From Ophiobolus disseminans (taxonomy: Eukaryota; Ascomycota; Dothideomycetes; Pleosporales; Phaeosphaeriaceae), in assembly GCA_010093685.1 (NCBI GenBank), contig MU006222.1, positions 1,034,147 through 1,098,146 of the forward strand: a DNA stretch of 64,000 nt. Direction: 5' to 3'. Of the stretch, positions 10,850 to 22,379 are shown one piece after another. Position numbers and translations under genes: made by a program. Position 1 is the first letter of the stretch, and each line of letters starts with the position of its first letter. The notes under the pieces are model-generated. The model ran no database searches and had not been told where the DNA came from. It was given only the letters and a program-made list of their open reading frames with translations.

Positions 10850-13133
10850 TGGAAGGCGGGGCGCTGTGTGTTGAGCGGGTGAAGTCGTGCACTATTTATG
10901 GATGTGGCGGTTCTAGCGTCGTAGAATGCCTGACAAAGCTACAGCACTGTTAGAAAGAGAGAGCGAGTATCGCGATGCGTTGCGGACTTGTATAGGATGA
11001 GGATATCTTTTGGGCATAATAGTTTGGATATATGATGAGTATCTTGGTTGGTTCATGTAGAGCTTGAGCTTTGTAGACTGTAAATGCAAACCAGAATATT
11101 TCGTGACTCTCTTGCCCATGCGCGTGATATAGTGACATACTAATGTACAAGAAGAAATAAATGCCTAGGTGACTATGATGTGTTGCTTTTCCTGTTGCAA
11201 AAGCGGAGTGTGTCTTGTGTCACAGGAGTGCCAACATCTGGAAACTCGCATAAAAACTAGGTAATGCTTGCGTTTGAGATGATGTGATGATACTGAACCG
11301 CACTTATAATAGATGTCTGTACGAAATATGCTTGCTGATGGGATAAGATGCGAAGATGAACTTTATCAGGAAGGGCCCGCGAGATGTTTCAAGGATTGAA
11401 ACTCTATGTTGAAGGTTGTAAGAAGATAAGACAACTAAAACATTTGTAAATCTTTCTTTCGCAAAACAAGCTGAGAATCCACACAGCTGGTATGATGCGT
11501 GAAGATAATCAGATGCAGGTAGATGCTTTTCGTGCCCAGTATTGCGTCGGAGTTGAGTCATGATGGATCGCGCTCGCAGGATCGCAAATCTCAACCAAAG
11601 ATCCGCGCTGGCGACGCGAGTCGTCAATAGCATGCGATCGTAATCAAGCTCCTCTAGCTGACATCATTCCGTCTAGACCCTTATCTCTTGACTCACGATA
11701 TCTCAATCTTTTTCGATGTTGACACTGGTCATGCGTTGAGTCGCTGTTCAAACGCAGGCGGCAGCATTCGTGTGCGTGATCAAGCTATGAAACTTGCCGC
11801 TTTCCAATATTCACACATCCATGGATCTCGTATCCCCTGATTGTTGAAGTCGTCAGTCGAAGGTCTGGAGACAGCGTGAGACCTCAAGGCAGTTCCATTT
11901 CTCGCGCCGCGATAGGTCCGAATTCTGTTGCCTTGAAACGGCGACCAGTAGGTTGGTGGAGACGGCCACGACGACTGAACGCGAGCGAACACCTATGAGA
12001 CAAGCAGCGAGCATTACGTACGCTGCACCGACAATGTTGAGGTTTGATGCGGAATTCGTCCACTTCACGACGCCTTTGCTGGTGCGAGGAGGCAGAGGCA
12101 AGTCGAAGGTGGGAGTCCGTTGCAGAAAGCGGCTGCCTGAACGGGGAACAGAAGTCCGACGCCGCGGGAGCTAGATCTTCCGCTGCCGTCTCAAGTGACA
12201 ATCAAGACCAGACTTGAATTTCGACCTCAGTAGCGAGACGTCCCATATGAACCCCTCACGCATGTGATGCTGCAGCATTTGCGGCAATATGCAGAACGTC
12301 ACAGTGCTGCACCGTTTCTTCTGCAGCTTCCCTCGTGCTTCGAGTGCAGGGAATTTACCCCAGGTTGCGCAAATCTTCCGGTAGTGCACGCAATTTGGCT
12401 CGTGAGATAGATTGCGCGGCTGTGGGGATATTGCGATTCTGTGGTTGAAGTCGCTAGCGACCGGGGAAAATAGATTGCAGCTATGGGGTGCAGATGCTTC
12501 CAGAAGGAACGTCGTCGAGCCACTCAATTTGCATGGGCGCACTACCGTACTGCGTGTATAGCGACATATTGTGAGCAATAATAACGGAGCATACGTGACT
12601 CTGGATAGCAGCCGGAACGAGTAGATGATACACAGGTTCCAGGGGCTGACCAGAGAGCTGACGGCAGCTTACGACATGCACTTGTTTCGTGTCGCCACGG
12701 CGCTGCAGTGTGCTACAGTGGGTCAATTACAGTGGCCCGCTTCGTCTTTGTCTGGAAAAAGCCTTGAGGGGTTTCCAACGCCGTGAGGTTAATGCAGCGG
12801 CGAGTGAGAGTCAGCACAACAGCGCCTCGGGCTGCTCAGCGACAAAGCAATGCGCGGCGAGGGATGCTGCAAATGCGTGCCGCATCTCGGAGTCCGTCTG
12901 TGCTCCGTAGATAGAAGCAAGGCCAGGGGCGCGGCGGTAGTGAAACAGACGGCCCGCGGCTGAGTGGCTAGCCTGGGACTCTGGGTGAAGGTGAGGGTCC
13001 AAGGGCGTTCTTGGTGCGGGCGCAGGAATCGACGCTAATTTAAGCAGGAGCGCGGCAGCAGCCCAAAGCGGCAAGCGCAACTGCCAGGGGGCGCAGCTGC
13101 CGTTTACATAAAGACCGCAGAGGCCACGGTGTC
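10850..13133. other. 2.3 kb gene-poor region upstream of hacA
   Basis: No frame here shows a recognisable domain or good codon use. The left part is AT-richer. The last 300 bp before the hacA ATG are GC-rich and probably form promoter and leader. Several short upstream ATG frames occur, but I cannot tell which are transcribed. Confidence 0.5.
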
Positions 13134-14299
13134 ATGTTCGCCCACAGCCTGCTCATATTACAGCCAACATCCTCCCCGCCAGATGCCCGCTACCACGCAT
13201 CGACAAAACTCACAACCAGGGGAATGGATCAATCAAACTACGACTCCTACTTTTCGCAAACAATGACCACGCCCGCTATGATGGCCACCGGCCCAATGAC
13301 GCCACCGCCCAACGACTCGGTCCCCACCACCATCAAGATGGAGGACCTCCAAGTCCCCTTCAGCTCGCCTTCACCTGACGACGACATGTCCCAGTGCCCG
13401 TCCACACCGGGCGCCACCGACTCACAGGGCAAGCCCGTGAAGAAGAGGAAGTCGTGGGGCCAGGTCCTTCCTGAGCCTAAGACTAGCCTACCACCCCGCA
13501 AGCGCGCCAAGACCGAGGACGAGAAGGAGCAACGCCGCATCGAGCGCGTCAAGCGCAACAGGCTCGCTGCACACAACTCACGTGAGCGTAAGCGACAGGA
13601 GTACGAGGTGCTCCAGGCCGAGAAGGACCAAATGGAGGCCGACCTCCAGGCCTTCAAAGAGAAGACGGCCAAGATGGAGGCCGAGCTCAAGTTCTACCGC
13701 TCCAAGTACCCCGGCGAAGCCCCAGAGACCGTCTTCGACTTCACCACCCAGCCCTCCACCCTCGACGACACCATTTGCCCCGCGCGAACCTCAACGTCGT
13801 TCCCCAGCCCCATGTCCATGGAGTCGCTCGACTCGCCCCGAGACTCCTCGTGCCAACCCGAGACGCCCGCCTCTTCGTTCGAGGCGCCCACCCCCGAATT
13901 CGACTCGACACAATATCCTGCCGCGATATTGTGCGACCTGCCGTGTCAGTCGGATTCGGGTACAACCCCAGCGGGCTCTTGCTCCCCCAGGTGGGCGGCG
14001 ACGTTTGTCTATCTCACTATGTTCAACCTCAGTCTTCAGTCGACGAGAAGCCCGTCGTCATCGACAGCCTCTTCGACTTTGACCAGTTCCCGGACAACAG
14101 CGGCTCTCCCGCCTCGATGGAGCCCTCTTTCGGCCTGGCTGACCCTCATGTCGATCTCTTTGGCGCGTCCCTCTTCGGGCACGGCTCCCACTCGGCCCCT
14201 TTTGGCTTTCCTGACGGCTTTGATGCAAAGTTCTCTGACTTGCAGAGTGCCTCTGGCGCACCTTATGGTAGCGACGAGGCCCTCGCAGCGGAGCTCTAG
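13134..14299 (+). CDS. hacA: HacA/HAC1, bZIP activator of the unfolded protein response
   Basis: The frame encodes KKRKSWGQVLPEPKT, then PPRKRAKTEDEKEQRRIER, then the basic region and zipper (NRLAAHNSRERKRQEYEVLQ), the signature of fungal HacA. The genomic frame is interrupted by a 20-nt non-spliceosomal intron at 13921-13940. Removing it changes frame and gives QYPAVSVGFGYNPS, leading to the 14297-14299 TAG and a C-terminus rich in Asp and Phe (DSLFDFDQFPDN) that should be the activation domain. The spliced product has 381 residues from the ATG at 13134, or 351 from the in-frame ATG at 13224 (MDQSNYDSY). Without splicing, the first frame stays open to 14519 with an unrelated tail. Known biology: IRE1 cuts both stem-loops during ER stress and a tRNA ligase joins the exons, giving the active factor that induces chaperones and ERAD genes. 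Confidence 0.93.
13909..13947 (+). promoter_or_regulatory. IRE1-type splice stem-loops flanking a 20-nt intron in hacA
   Basis: A perfect 9-bp stem (CACAATATC at 13909-13917 with GATATTGTG at 13925-13933) closes a 7-nt loop CTGCCGC. Twenty bases on, GAC at 13935-13937 and GTC at 13945-13947 close a second 7-nt loop CTGCCGT. Both loops fit the CNGCNGN rule, with cleavage after the third base. Cuts after G13920 and G13940 release exactly 20 nt and join the two coding frames. Confidence 0.9.
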
Positions 14300-15406
14300 C
14301 GTCGAGACTGTCGACGAAAGGTCCACCAAGGGGACGAGCGGGGCTGGACCTGTTGACGGCGGTTATAGATTACGACGGACGGGCTCTTCCAGGCTTGCAC
14401 AGGGCGGCCGGCGAAGGCGTGTAGCAACATCATCATCATTACAGAGGGGATATAGGCGCTCATCACTCGGTTGGGAAAACAGGGGCTGTGGATTTACTAG
14501 GCGTCAGACGGTGTCTTGAGCGCTTCGCTTGTAGCAACAGCTTGTCTTTTTGGATGTTGACCTGGTATGCCTCTCTGGATATTTTCTCTAGGAGGGTTTC
14601 ATGGCGGACACAGATAGTTCACCAAGGGCTGGTGCCTCGACACGAGCCAATTCACCATGTTCATCATCACCATCATCACTTGCACTTCCTTTTGCCAGTC
14701 GTGATTGCCCTCGTGCATTCCTCACCTTGGTCTCGATTCCAGCACCTTCCAGCACGATCGTCATAAGCCCACTCCGCGCCCATACTCCACCCAACTAAAC
14801 CAACACCGTGCCACTCCGTGTCCACTACTCAGCTGAGGCGAGCGCTTGCCATGCACGCTGACGCCAACTCCGCCTCCGCCTCCGACAAAGCTTTTAGTCG
14901 CCGACGGATGCGAGTCCGCGATACGAATGAATGCTATTCATAGGTTTTTACGGACGCGACAACACGAAAGGCGAGGTACTAGTCGGTTTTGATGTGCATT
15001 ACGGCATGGCGAAGTTTGTCATTCTGCATGCTGTTTTTGAAGGTGATGTGCGCAAGGCATGCATGCCCTTGTTGGGTTTTCGCTTAAATTTTGGTAGATA
15101 GGACTTGCATGTGCGAAACAACCACTTATCTTTCTCCCATCCTTCTCCACAGTACAGACCGTCGTCTACATGCATGCATGCATGACCACAGTTGCAATCG
15201 CACACCGCTTTTGATGTACATTCTCGTTTGGGGAATTGGCGCGGTGAGGTGAGGTGGGCGAGTAGGTTGGTAGTGTTTTTTTGTTTTGCATTCTTGGTCG
15301 TTTAACCATATCATTCCATCATGAATTCAGGCCATGCTTGCTCCATGATAGCATTCCCAACTCTGCCTCCTCCTTACATGCAGCATGCCCCCAACATTGC
15401 CAGCGC
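14300..15406. other. 3' flank of hacA and intergenic DNA
   Basis: Up to 14519 this is open only in the unspliced hacA frame, so it is either alternative coding sequence or 3' UTR. Beyond that I see only a short TGCA run near 15170-15184. No gene recognised. Confidence 0.5.
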
Positions 15407-15764
15407 TTATTTCGACGCCTTATCCTTATTACTATCAGCGCCCTGGCCCTGTCCCGTAGGCGCCTCTTTGGGGAAATCGCCGGCTCCGGAGGCGTTCATG
15501 CCTTCGAGTGCTGCGGCCGCAAGTATTAGTATGCATTCCATGAACTGTTGTGTGTAGACGTACCTTCGCCCTTTTCGATCTCCGGCATAGGCGCGACGTT
15601 GTTCTTGGCGTGTTGGAGCGTTGTCTATAACTTCAGTTAGTATTGTTGAGTGATGATTTGGTGGATGTGTGTAGGGTAAGTCGCACATCTCCAGAGTTTC
15701 CGTGCACGACCTCCGAGCCCTCAATTGGGCCGCTGTCGCCTGATCCATCTCCGTTGCGGGGCAT
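15407..15764 (-). CDS. Small 80-residue protein, three exons, unknown function
   Basis: Exons on the minus strand are 15764-15687, 15624-15564 and 15510-15407. The product begins MPRNGDGSGDSGPIEGSEVV, continues HGNSGDTTLQHAKNNVAP and ends GADSNKDKASK. Both introns have good signals: GTGCGA donor, ACTAAC branch and TAG acceptor, then GTACGT donor, ACTAAT branch and CAG acceptor. Phases match, and the total is exactly 81 codons. The protein is hydrophilic and rich in Gly, Asp, Glu and Lys, with no signal peptide or membrane helix, so it is probably disordered. I recall similar short acidic proteins that start MPRNGDG in other ascomycetes, but assign no function. Only the third exon lies in a conventional long open frame, so the gene is easily missed. 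Confidence 0.72.
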
Positions 15765-16518
15765 ATTTGCTATACTAGAGAAGGTATTGAGAGGTTGAAA
15801 GAAGTGGTATGTATTGAATTGAGATTGTGTGTGCTCTCAGAGTATGCACATACGGCTTAAGCTTATAAAATAGCTCCTGCAGATGCTCATGTGTTCCTTC
15901 ACATATCCTTCGTATTGACGTCACAGTGATGATGGCTCCTCTACCCGACCCACAGATTTCTCGAGAATCCCTGATGATCAGTGTCGAATACGGTGCGTGC
16001 CCCTAAGGAGGGGCTTAGTGAGGGGTACTCCGACCAAAGTTTGTGTGCGTGATACATACATTCCTATTTACGCAAGTTTGCAGTCTGTCGTTGACGGCCA
16101 AGCATCTGTTGTGGACCTTTCTTCGATACTGCCGCATTAGGAAGGTTTGCGAGAGGGCGTGGATCGCAGGCCAAGCATCTTTTGTGGGCCGCCTCTCGCG
16201 ATACTTCCTGTTTGGGAAGGTTTGTCGCACGGTGTTGATTACAGGCCAAGCTTGCTTTCCCACTAGAGATTCTTGCCGCTGATGCCGAGGAAATGCCGAT
16301 CGGCGCCGACACCGATTACGCAGCGCGTCGGCCTTCAGATGACATTTTATGGTGGTAGTAACCTGAAAATTGGAAGTGTAGAGTTCGAATCTTTTTGGTG
16401 CACACATATACAGCGCACCATTTCGAATGCGCTACCATACCCAATACTCCAGCTTAATCATGCCCCTTTTTGTGCCATACGCTAAATTTATGCCCGATTC
16501 TTTTTCTAAACTCGAAAA
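15765..16518. other. Intergenic region containing a tandem repeat
   Basis: Promoter side of the 80-aa gene and 3' side of the FAD oxidoreductase gene. The only structure seen is the degenerate repeat at 16096-16286. Confidence 0.5.
16096..16286. repeat. Degenerate 73-75 bp tandem repeat, about 2.6 copies
   Basis: Units start at 16096, 16169 and 16244 with ggccaagcatct or ggccaagcttgc. They share an internal gaaggtttg block and a gatac block. Spacing is 73 and 75 bp, and the third copy is cut short. A minus-strand frame across it repeats at protein level too, but a change of frame between copies makes real coding unlikely. Confidence 0.7.
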
Positions 16519-17926
16519 TCAGCACGGCAACCTTAAAGCCTCAACCTTCGCACTCGGCGTCCGTCCCTGAATCAACTCCGACAGCACAAGTCCAGTCCCA
16601 GGCGCATGCGAGATACCCCACGCGCCATGCCCAGCTGCAATGAAGACCCCTCCCTGACCATCAACCCGAGTCTTGATGCCTCCGAGTTTCTCGTCAGGGA
16701 TACGCGATACGATGGGGCGGCCGCTTGAGGTTATGGGGCGGAAGCACTTTGAGGGAATTAGTCATTTGTTCTTTGAATGAGGATGGGAACAGCACATACC
16801 AATCCCTCGCGCAAGACTTCAAATTCTTTGCCAGGCACGCCGGCCATCATAGCTTTTGCACAGGCTTTTAGCTGGCTGATGGCTTGCTCGCTGGCCTTGA
16901 CTTGTGTGGCTACGTCTGGTAGGGGAATTGTCGTGCTATTCAGTCCTGCTAGATATAACTCCCCTCCCTTGCGCGCAAACCACTCTGGCGAGAAGCCTAG
17001 TGTGTCCGTTGCGAAGACGGCGTGGCACAGCTCTGTGTCTGCTTTGTCGGGCTTGAAGTGCGGATTCCGTACGAGTAGCGAGTGGCCTCCGAGAGAGGAT
17101 ATGGGTATCCGTGTCGTCGAGGTAGGGAACAGTGTACTGAAGACGCGAGGCGACCATGCGCCCGAGGTGATGACTAGACGTGTACACGGGACTGTGGTTG
17201 TTAGCCATCATCTCCAACAGTAGTGACAGTCTTACGCTCAGTCTCCACGCCATCCTGACTTATCCGCACCCCATTCAACACGCCCTTGCCGTCTCGCGAC
17301 ACCGATATCGCCCGCGCAGGATACCGCACCGTCACACCCCTCTCCTCGCACCGCGCCAGAAGCCATTGACAGAACCGCAACGGATCAATCTGCGCCGTCG
17401 TTTCTCCCCGACTAATGACCTCCATTGTGGCGCCTTTCGTGCGCCTCAGCCACTCAGGGCAGATGCGCTCTTCCTCCCATGGCCGATTGTGACTCGCGAG
17501 CAGCGCCCGACTTGTCCCGCTCTCAAGCCAGTCCGCGCCGCTACCACTCACAGCTTCCTCCTCACTGTCCTGGCTGAGCGATATGCCCGTGCTGTGCGCG
17601 TAGCCCCATGTAGTGCGGCCGTTGTGTGCGTTTGCGAGCTGTGCGTGGAGTGTGTATGAGAGAGCGCCGAGGGGAGCGACGGATGGCGCGAACCCTATTC
17701 GTTGGTGTTAGAACATGTTGGTTGGTGGTAGTAAAGACGGGTAGAGGAACCTACAATCCCTCGCCAAAAACCCCCCCGCAAGTCCCGACGCGCAACGAAA
17801 CAACTCCGCACTCGCATCCACCAGCTGCACACTCTTCGGATCCGTCCCCCCCTCACACAAAAAGTACGCCGTGCACAGCCCAATAATGCCGCTCCCGAGT
17901 ATGACGGTGTTGGTATCAGCGCTCAT
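16519..17926 (-). CDS. FAD-dependent oxidoreductase of the D-amino acid/sarcosine oxidase (DAO) family
   Basis: Four exons on the minus strand: 17926-17755, 17694-17236, 17191-16800 and 16746-16519, giving 416 residues. Introns have GTAGGT, GTAAGA and GTATGT donors and CTAAY-type branch sites, and all phases agree. The N-terminus VILGSGIIGLCTAYFL holds the FAD-binding GxGxxG (residues 11-16). Near the C-terminus, GGVFIAAGHGAWGISHAPGT is the second FAD-contact segment of DAO proteins. The middle carries CFRPITSSGRPIVSRIP, also typical. The family oxidises amines or amino acids, releasing hydrogen peroxide; the substrate here cannot be told. No signal peptide is seen, and the C-terminus RLPC is not a clear peroxisomal signal. 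Confidence 0.88.
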
Positions 17927-18470
17927 CGTGACTGCGCGCGGGGCACCGAGGGGCGTTTTCGGACTTCAGCCAACGTCCAACAACACCGTGAAGGCTTTAT
18001 GCCAACGGCGCCTTCTCCCTCGCGCGGCCCTATGCAAAGCGTCCGTCATGATACGCATTCAGTCGCTTTGCTGGGACACTCAATGGCAAAAGACCATCGT
18101 ACGAGCGTGACCCCACAGGCCCTCAACGCGCTAACGTGCAGCGGGTGAGCTCATGTGTGGCCTGATCGGACTCAATTCTTACAGGCCCTTCTTCGGTTCG
18201 TGGCCCTCCAGGGTGGGGATGCTCCTGTGCGATATGCACGACTCGGACCACGTTCCCTATATAGTGGGAGCATTATTGGTGTAAGGAGCAATGGGGTGGT
18301 GGGGTGGATTATGGGGAAATAAAGGCTGAAAGATGGATACTTCGCGGATGAATTCAAAAAAAAAACTACTAATGAACCTATGGGGGGTGCTAGTGATGTC
18401 TGCCAATCATTCTTCTTCTTCCAAGGGACGGTGCTTCGTGTGCCATACCCAAAAGCATGAGATCAAACGG
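17927..18470. other. Intergenic region
   Basis: Upstream side of the FAD oxidoreductase gene and 3' side of the next minus-strand gene. An A-run at 18355-18366 is the only notable sequence. Confidence 0.5.
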
Positions 18471-20203
18471 CTATGCACCCTGACTGCAGTCGGCCGTGCT
18501 GTGCGCCAACTCATCGTCAGCGACCACATCGCCAATCATGTCCTCGCCAATGGGGGATGCGCCCTCCTCCTCCAGTGCTGCATATGCACGGATCACCTCC
18601 TCCAATGCCTCGTGGTGGTGTGCCATGGCAAGCGAATCCTCAGCGACCAACGCAGCCGTACAAACATTCTTGTCAGCGACCTCAGTGTCCTCTCTAGGCA
18701 CGGTTGATGATGTAGACGGACGTGGAGAGGCGGAGCTGGACTCATCACCATAGCCAGTGCCGTCGTAGAGGCTGCCCTGTGTACCCCACGCATTGACAGG
18801 CTGCGGGTCTGTATCATCAAGGGTGTGCAGCTGAGGCGCAGTAGCTGCCCACAGCTGAGCTTGCTTCTGGAGGCCCATCTGTGTTTGAACTTGTTCCACC
18901 AGATAGGTCTCATGCGTAGGTTGTCTGTCAATGGTGTTGTGAGTGGGGAAGTCGAAGACAACATGGTCGATATTGATCGGGGAGAAACACCGGCTCGAGG
19001 AGTCGACCTCGGTACTTTGAAGCTCATTGCATGGGGTGCTGAACGGTCCCATGATGGACCCTTCTTGAGACTCTGCGAAGTCACTGTCATTGTTGACTTC
19101 GATCGTCGAGCCACTCCTGCGGACGCGGGTTCTAAACAGGCGCGCTTTCTCGACCTCGTCTAATGCCGCTATGGCCATGACACCCCGTCCGGCGTTGGGG
19201 TTGGTGAAGGAGTTTGTCAATGCTGCCATGTCCGCCAGGTGCTGGGCTTCACCAACGATGTCGCTCAGATCCGAGTTGTTGGAGTTATCATTCGCAGAGA
19301 TGCCGAAGTAGCTCGAAGTCTCCCGCAACGACGCCTTGTTTCCCTGTGGCGGCGATGGTTTTCCAATGAGGTCCTCGTCACTGAAGCCGATGTTCGTCCC
19401 AGGCATAGGAGTGGGCAATGGGTCTGGCACCACGTCTGCTTGCGGCCGTAAAGGACTGGAATTCGGCGCAGTAGAGTCTTGAAAGTTGTCTCTGTCCAAG
19501 ACTAGCTGAAGTAGGTTGGGTGAGTCCGGAATTGTGCCTGGGAGCATGCCAGAGGGCTGCGCTGCCGCCGTGGGGAGCAAATCCTCCTGCTTGGCTGGGA
19601 TAGGAATAGGGACTGGTGATGAGTGGTGTACTACCATGCTGGAAGAAGCGGAGCGCCTGCGCAGCGCAAGATCGAAGAAGGGCTGGTCTGGAGAAGACTC
19701 TTCGAAGTTGAGTGCGAGAGAAGGTCTGATGCGCCGAGGTCTCAAAGGTGTCCGTGGACTCTGTGGGAATGGTGCTTAGCAAAGGGAATTCTCAGGCATA
19801 CGCATGGATCTTACCTCTGGCTCGACTGTGTGTTCGGCAAGTTCTTTGCCCTTCTCTTTCGAGGACGGTGATTGAGCACCCCGCAAAGAAGTCAGACTGC
19901 GCAGCGATCCCATCAGTCTCTTGCGTCGGGATGGGCTCTCCTTGGCCGGGGGAGAGTGGTTGGGGTCCGAAACGATCGAGTGCATGTAGGCTCTCAATGC
20001 TCCAAAGTCCTCAAGACCAGGGAATACGTTCTCCGTTCCGCTCGGAATTGAGTTGTCGCATGTGCCGTTACTTTGAATGTTAGCAAAGGTCATTCGAAGT
20101 AGCCACGAGTTACGTACGAGGCATCATTACCCTCGAAAGGCTTGAGTCCGGAGAAGCTCTGCTTCGCCTTGATGGTAAGACGCCTCAAGCTTTTGGTACT
20201 CAT
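18471..20203 (-). CDS. Ser/Pro-rich protein of 543 residues, unknown function
   Basis: Exons on the minus strand are 20203-20118, 20070-19815 and 19760-18471. Introns have GTACGT and GTAAGA donors, with GCTAACA and GCTAAGC branch sites. The protein starts MSTKSLRRLTIKAKQSFSG. It has a basic segment (SPSRRKRLMGSLRSLTSLRG) in exon 2, then a long polar region with many Ser, Pro, Thr, Asp and Asn. Two stretches may be helical: LSDIVGEAQHLADMAALTNS and the C-terminal HHEALEEVIRAYAALEEEG. I recognise no catalytic motif, signal peptide or membrane segment. The composition suggests a regulatory or scaffold protein, but that is inference. It is divergent from RSC7. Confidence 0.75.
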
Positions 20204-20855
20204 GGCCGATGGTCCACCCTGGAAGTGTCACTCGTTACGATGTTCGAAGACAAGAGACACGAGAGCAGGCGCTGGGATCGACTGGAGAGACTCGGACAGT
20301 CCTTCTGTCGCAAACATGTTTGTTGACAAACACACCATGGTTGAGGCTGCTTCATAAACCCTAAAGTAAGTGCTAATTGTCATTGTGCAGAAATCAGTCA
20401 AGAGCGGTCTGGATGCACCGTCTACATGAGAAATTGGAGAAGGTAGAAGGCAGTAGACAGGATAGGAGAGACGGATGCATTGCAATGTTGCAGTAGGTAC
20501 GCCGAAAGGCTGGTAAAGGCGGAGGAGGTCACAACTAGCTATAGAAACCAACTGGCTTCACTGGGCCGTAGCGAGGTCTTGAACCTGCGACGGATGTTGG
20601 TCTAGAGCACTAATGCAAGTGCGATGGTGTATGGAAGAGCGGTAGTGCGCACGTGACCTCTGCTAGCTCGTGCCACCCTTGCTTAGCGCAAACGCGAAAG
20701 TCGCGACTCCAGACACCCTTCACCGCGCATGCCCATCGTCATCCCTCTACACCTGCTGTTACTTCACTGGCGCTAGTCATCGATCTTCTATCGCTACCCC
20801 GCAGTCATCTCATCTTCCTTGCTCGCCGCGACTGAACAACCCCTGCCAAGTCACA
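20204..20855. promoter_or_regulatory. Divergent promoter region upstream of RSC7
   Basis: About 650 bp between the starts of the unknown minus-strand gene and RSC7. The last 150 bp before the RSC7 ATG are pyrimidine-rich, as in many fungal 5' leaders. Nothing else seen. Confidence 0.45.
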
Positions 20856-22379
20856 ATGGCGCGCGGTCGCCTTTCACGGGCTGCAGCTCGTCGCAGCACG
20901 CCCGCCCGCAGCGCAACGCCACAACAAGACACCGACGACGACATGGTCGATGCACCAGAATCGCGCGCTGACACGCCCAAAGAGGAAGAGGAGGACGCCG
21001 AGTCAGAAGTAGCCGAGGCCAACGACGACGAAGAGGTGGCTTCAGAGCGCTCTCCATCACCAGTTGTCATCCAGCAGTTCCCACGCAAGAAGCGACTCGG
21101 CCGGCCGCCAAAGAACCGCCCACCAGACTGGAATGTCATCGAGCCCGACAACACCTCAGAGGGAGGCACCCCCATCAAGCGCAAGCGAGGACGGCCTGCT
21201 GGCTTCGGCCGGGGTCGACCACCAAAGGGCGGAGTGCCTCAAGTTGCACGCGTCGCAATCGATAAGGAGGGTACCATGATGGATGTGGTCAACGACGAGG
21301 TCGATTTGGCTGAAGACGAGGAAGGCGAAGAGAAGGTGGACAAGCTCGGCAACCTCCTCGGGGGCCGGGATTACCGCGTGCGCATATTCACCATCAGGGG
21401 CCGGGGCGACAGGCAGTACATGTTGTCCACCGAGCCAGCGCGTTGTTGTGGTTTCAGGGACAGTTACTTGTTCTTCACCAAGCACATGAAGCTCTACAAG
21501 GTCATCATCGACGACGCCGAGAAGAGAGATCTGATCGACCGCGAGATCATCCCACATTCGTACAAGGGCCGTTCGATCGGTGTCGTCACAGCGCGCTCCG
21601 TCTTTCGAGAGTTTGGCGCGCGCATTATCATCGGCGGCAAGCGGGTCATCGACGACTATTATGTTACAGAGGCCAAGGAACAGGGCGCGGTTGAGGGAGA
21701 GCTGGCAGATGCCAACGACCGACTGCCACCCCCAGGCGAACCGTACAACAAGAATCAATATGTGGCCTGGCACGGAGCGAGTAGTGTTTACCATACAGGT
21801 GTCCCTAGTGTCCCCACAGCCAACGGCAAGCCTGTGCCTGGCAAGCGGAAGGTCAACATCACTTCCGCTAATTGGCAGTTTGAGCACGGCCGAGCTGCAA
21901 GGTAAGCTCGATACCATGTCAAGCGTCACGAGATACTAACCAATGACAGCCGGTTCAACTCCAACCTCTCAGCATTACGCCGCGCAAACCTCGGGGGTGT
22001 ATATGACCCGCATACAAACTTGATGTGCTATCCCAAGGTCACTCAGCCAACACACGCCCGATGGGAAGAGGCACCATCAGAAGAAACAGATGTACCTCCG
22101 CTTGTTCGCCAGAAATATCTTGTGGTAGACTCGTTCTTCCAGCAGCCGCCCTTTGCTGGTCTAGGCCTACCCGGACCCGATGCTGACTTTATTGACGTCG
22201 GTACAAATGGATTGCCTCAACTAGACGAAGAGCATCTGCAAAACATGAAGCCCGAGGAGCGGGAGGCTTTTGCATACGTGAAGGCAGAGGAAGCGGAGTG
22301 GCGAAACCAGTGGGGAGGCGAAGCCACGGACGGCGCTCGAGCGAAACCCAGGATCGGTTTCATCGGCGTCCCAGTATAG
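20856..22379 (+). CDS. rsc7: RSC7/NPL6 (Swp82-like) chromatin-remodelling complex subunit
   Basis: Exons 20856-21901 and 21950-22379 encode 491 residues. The intron has GTAAGC, ATACTAAC and CAG. The N-terminus (MARGRLSRAAARRSTPARS) is basic, followed by an acidic region and AT-hook-like segments (KRKRGRPAGFGRGRPPKGG). The conserved Rsc7/Swp82 domain starts near residue 170 (NLLGGRDYRVRIFTIRGRG) and includes CGFRDSYLFFTKHMKLYKV, GRSIGVVTARSVFREFGARI, and across the intron RFNSNLSALRRANLGGVYDP. Known family role: accessory subunit of the RSC and SWI/SNF nucleosome-remodelling ATPases in the nucleus. The ATG at 20856 is chosen because the upstream in-frame ATG-proximal sequence lacks the basic AT-hook style start. 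Confidence 0.92.

Noticed and set aside
11853..12578. Overlapping minus-strand frames upstream of hacA
   Set aside because: Several frames overlap one another, with random-looking composition and no domain.
13134..14519. Reading hacA as one plain 461-residue gene
   Set aside because: The 20-nt intron with IRE1 loops and the better-conserved downstream frame show that the active product uses the spliced frame.
16320..16410. tRNA-like T-loop sequence GTTCGAATC at 16383-16391
   Set aside because: I could not find a matching acceptor stem, D arm or anticodon arm at proper spacing.
20560..20640. Minus-strand GGTTCAAGACC resembling a tRNA T arm
   Set aside because: The stem pairs only over three bases and no cloverleaf could be drawn.
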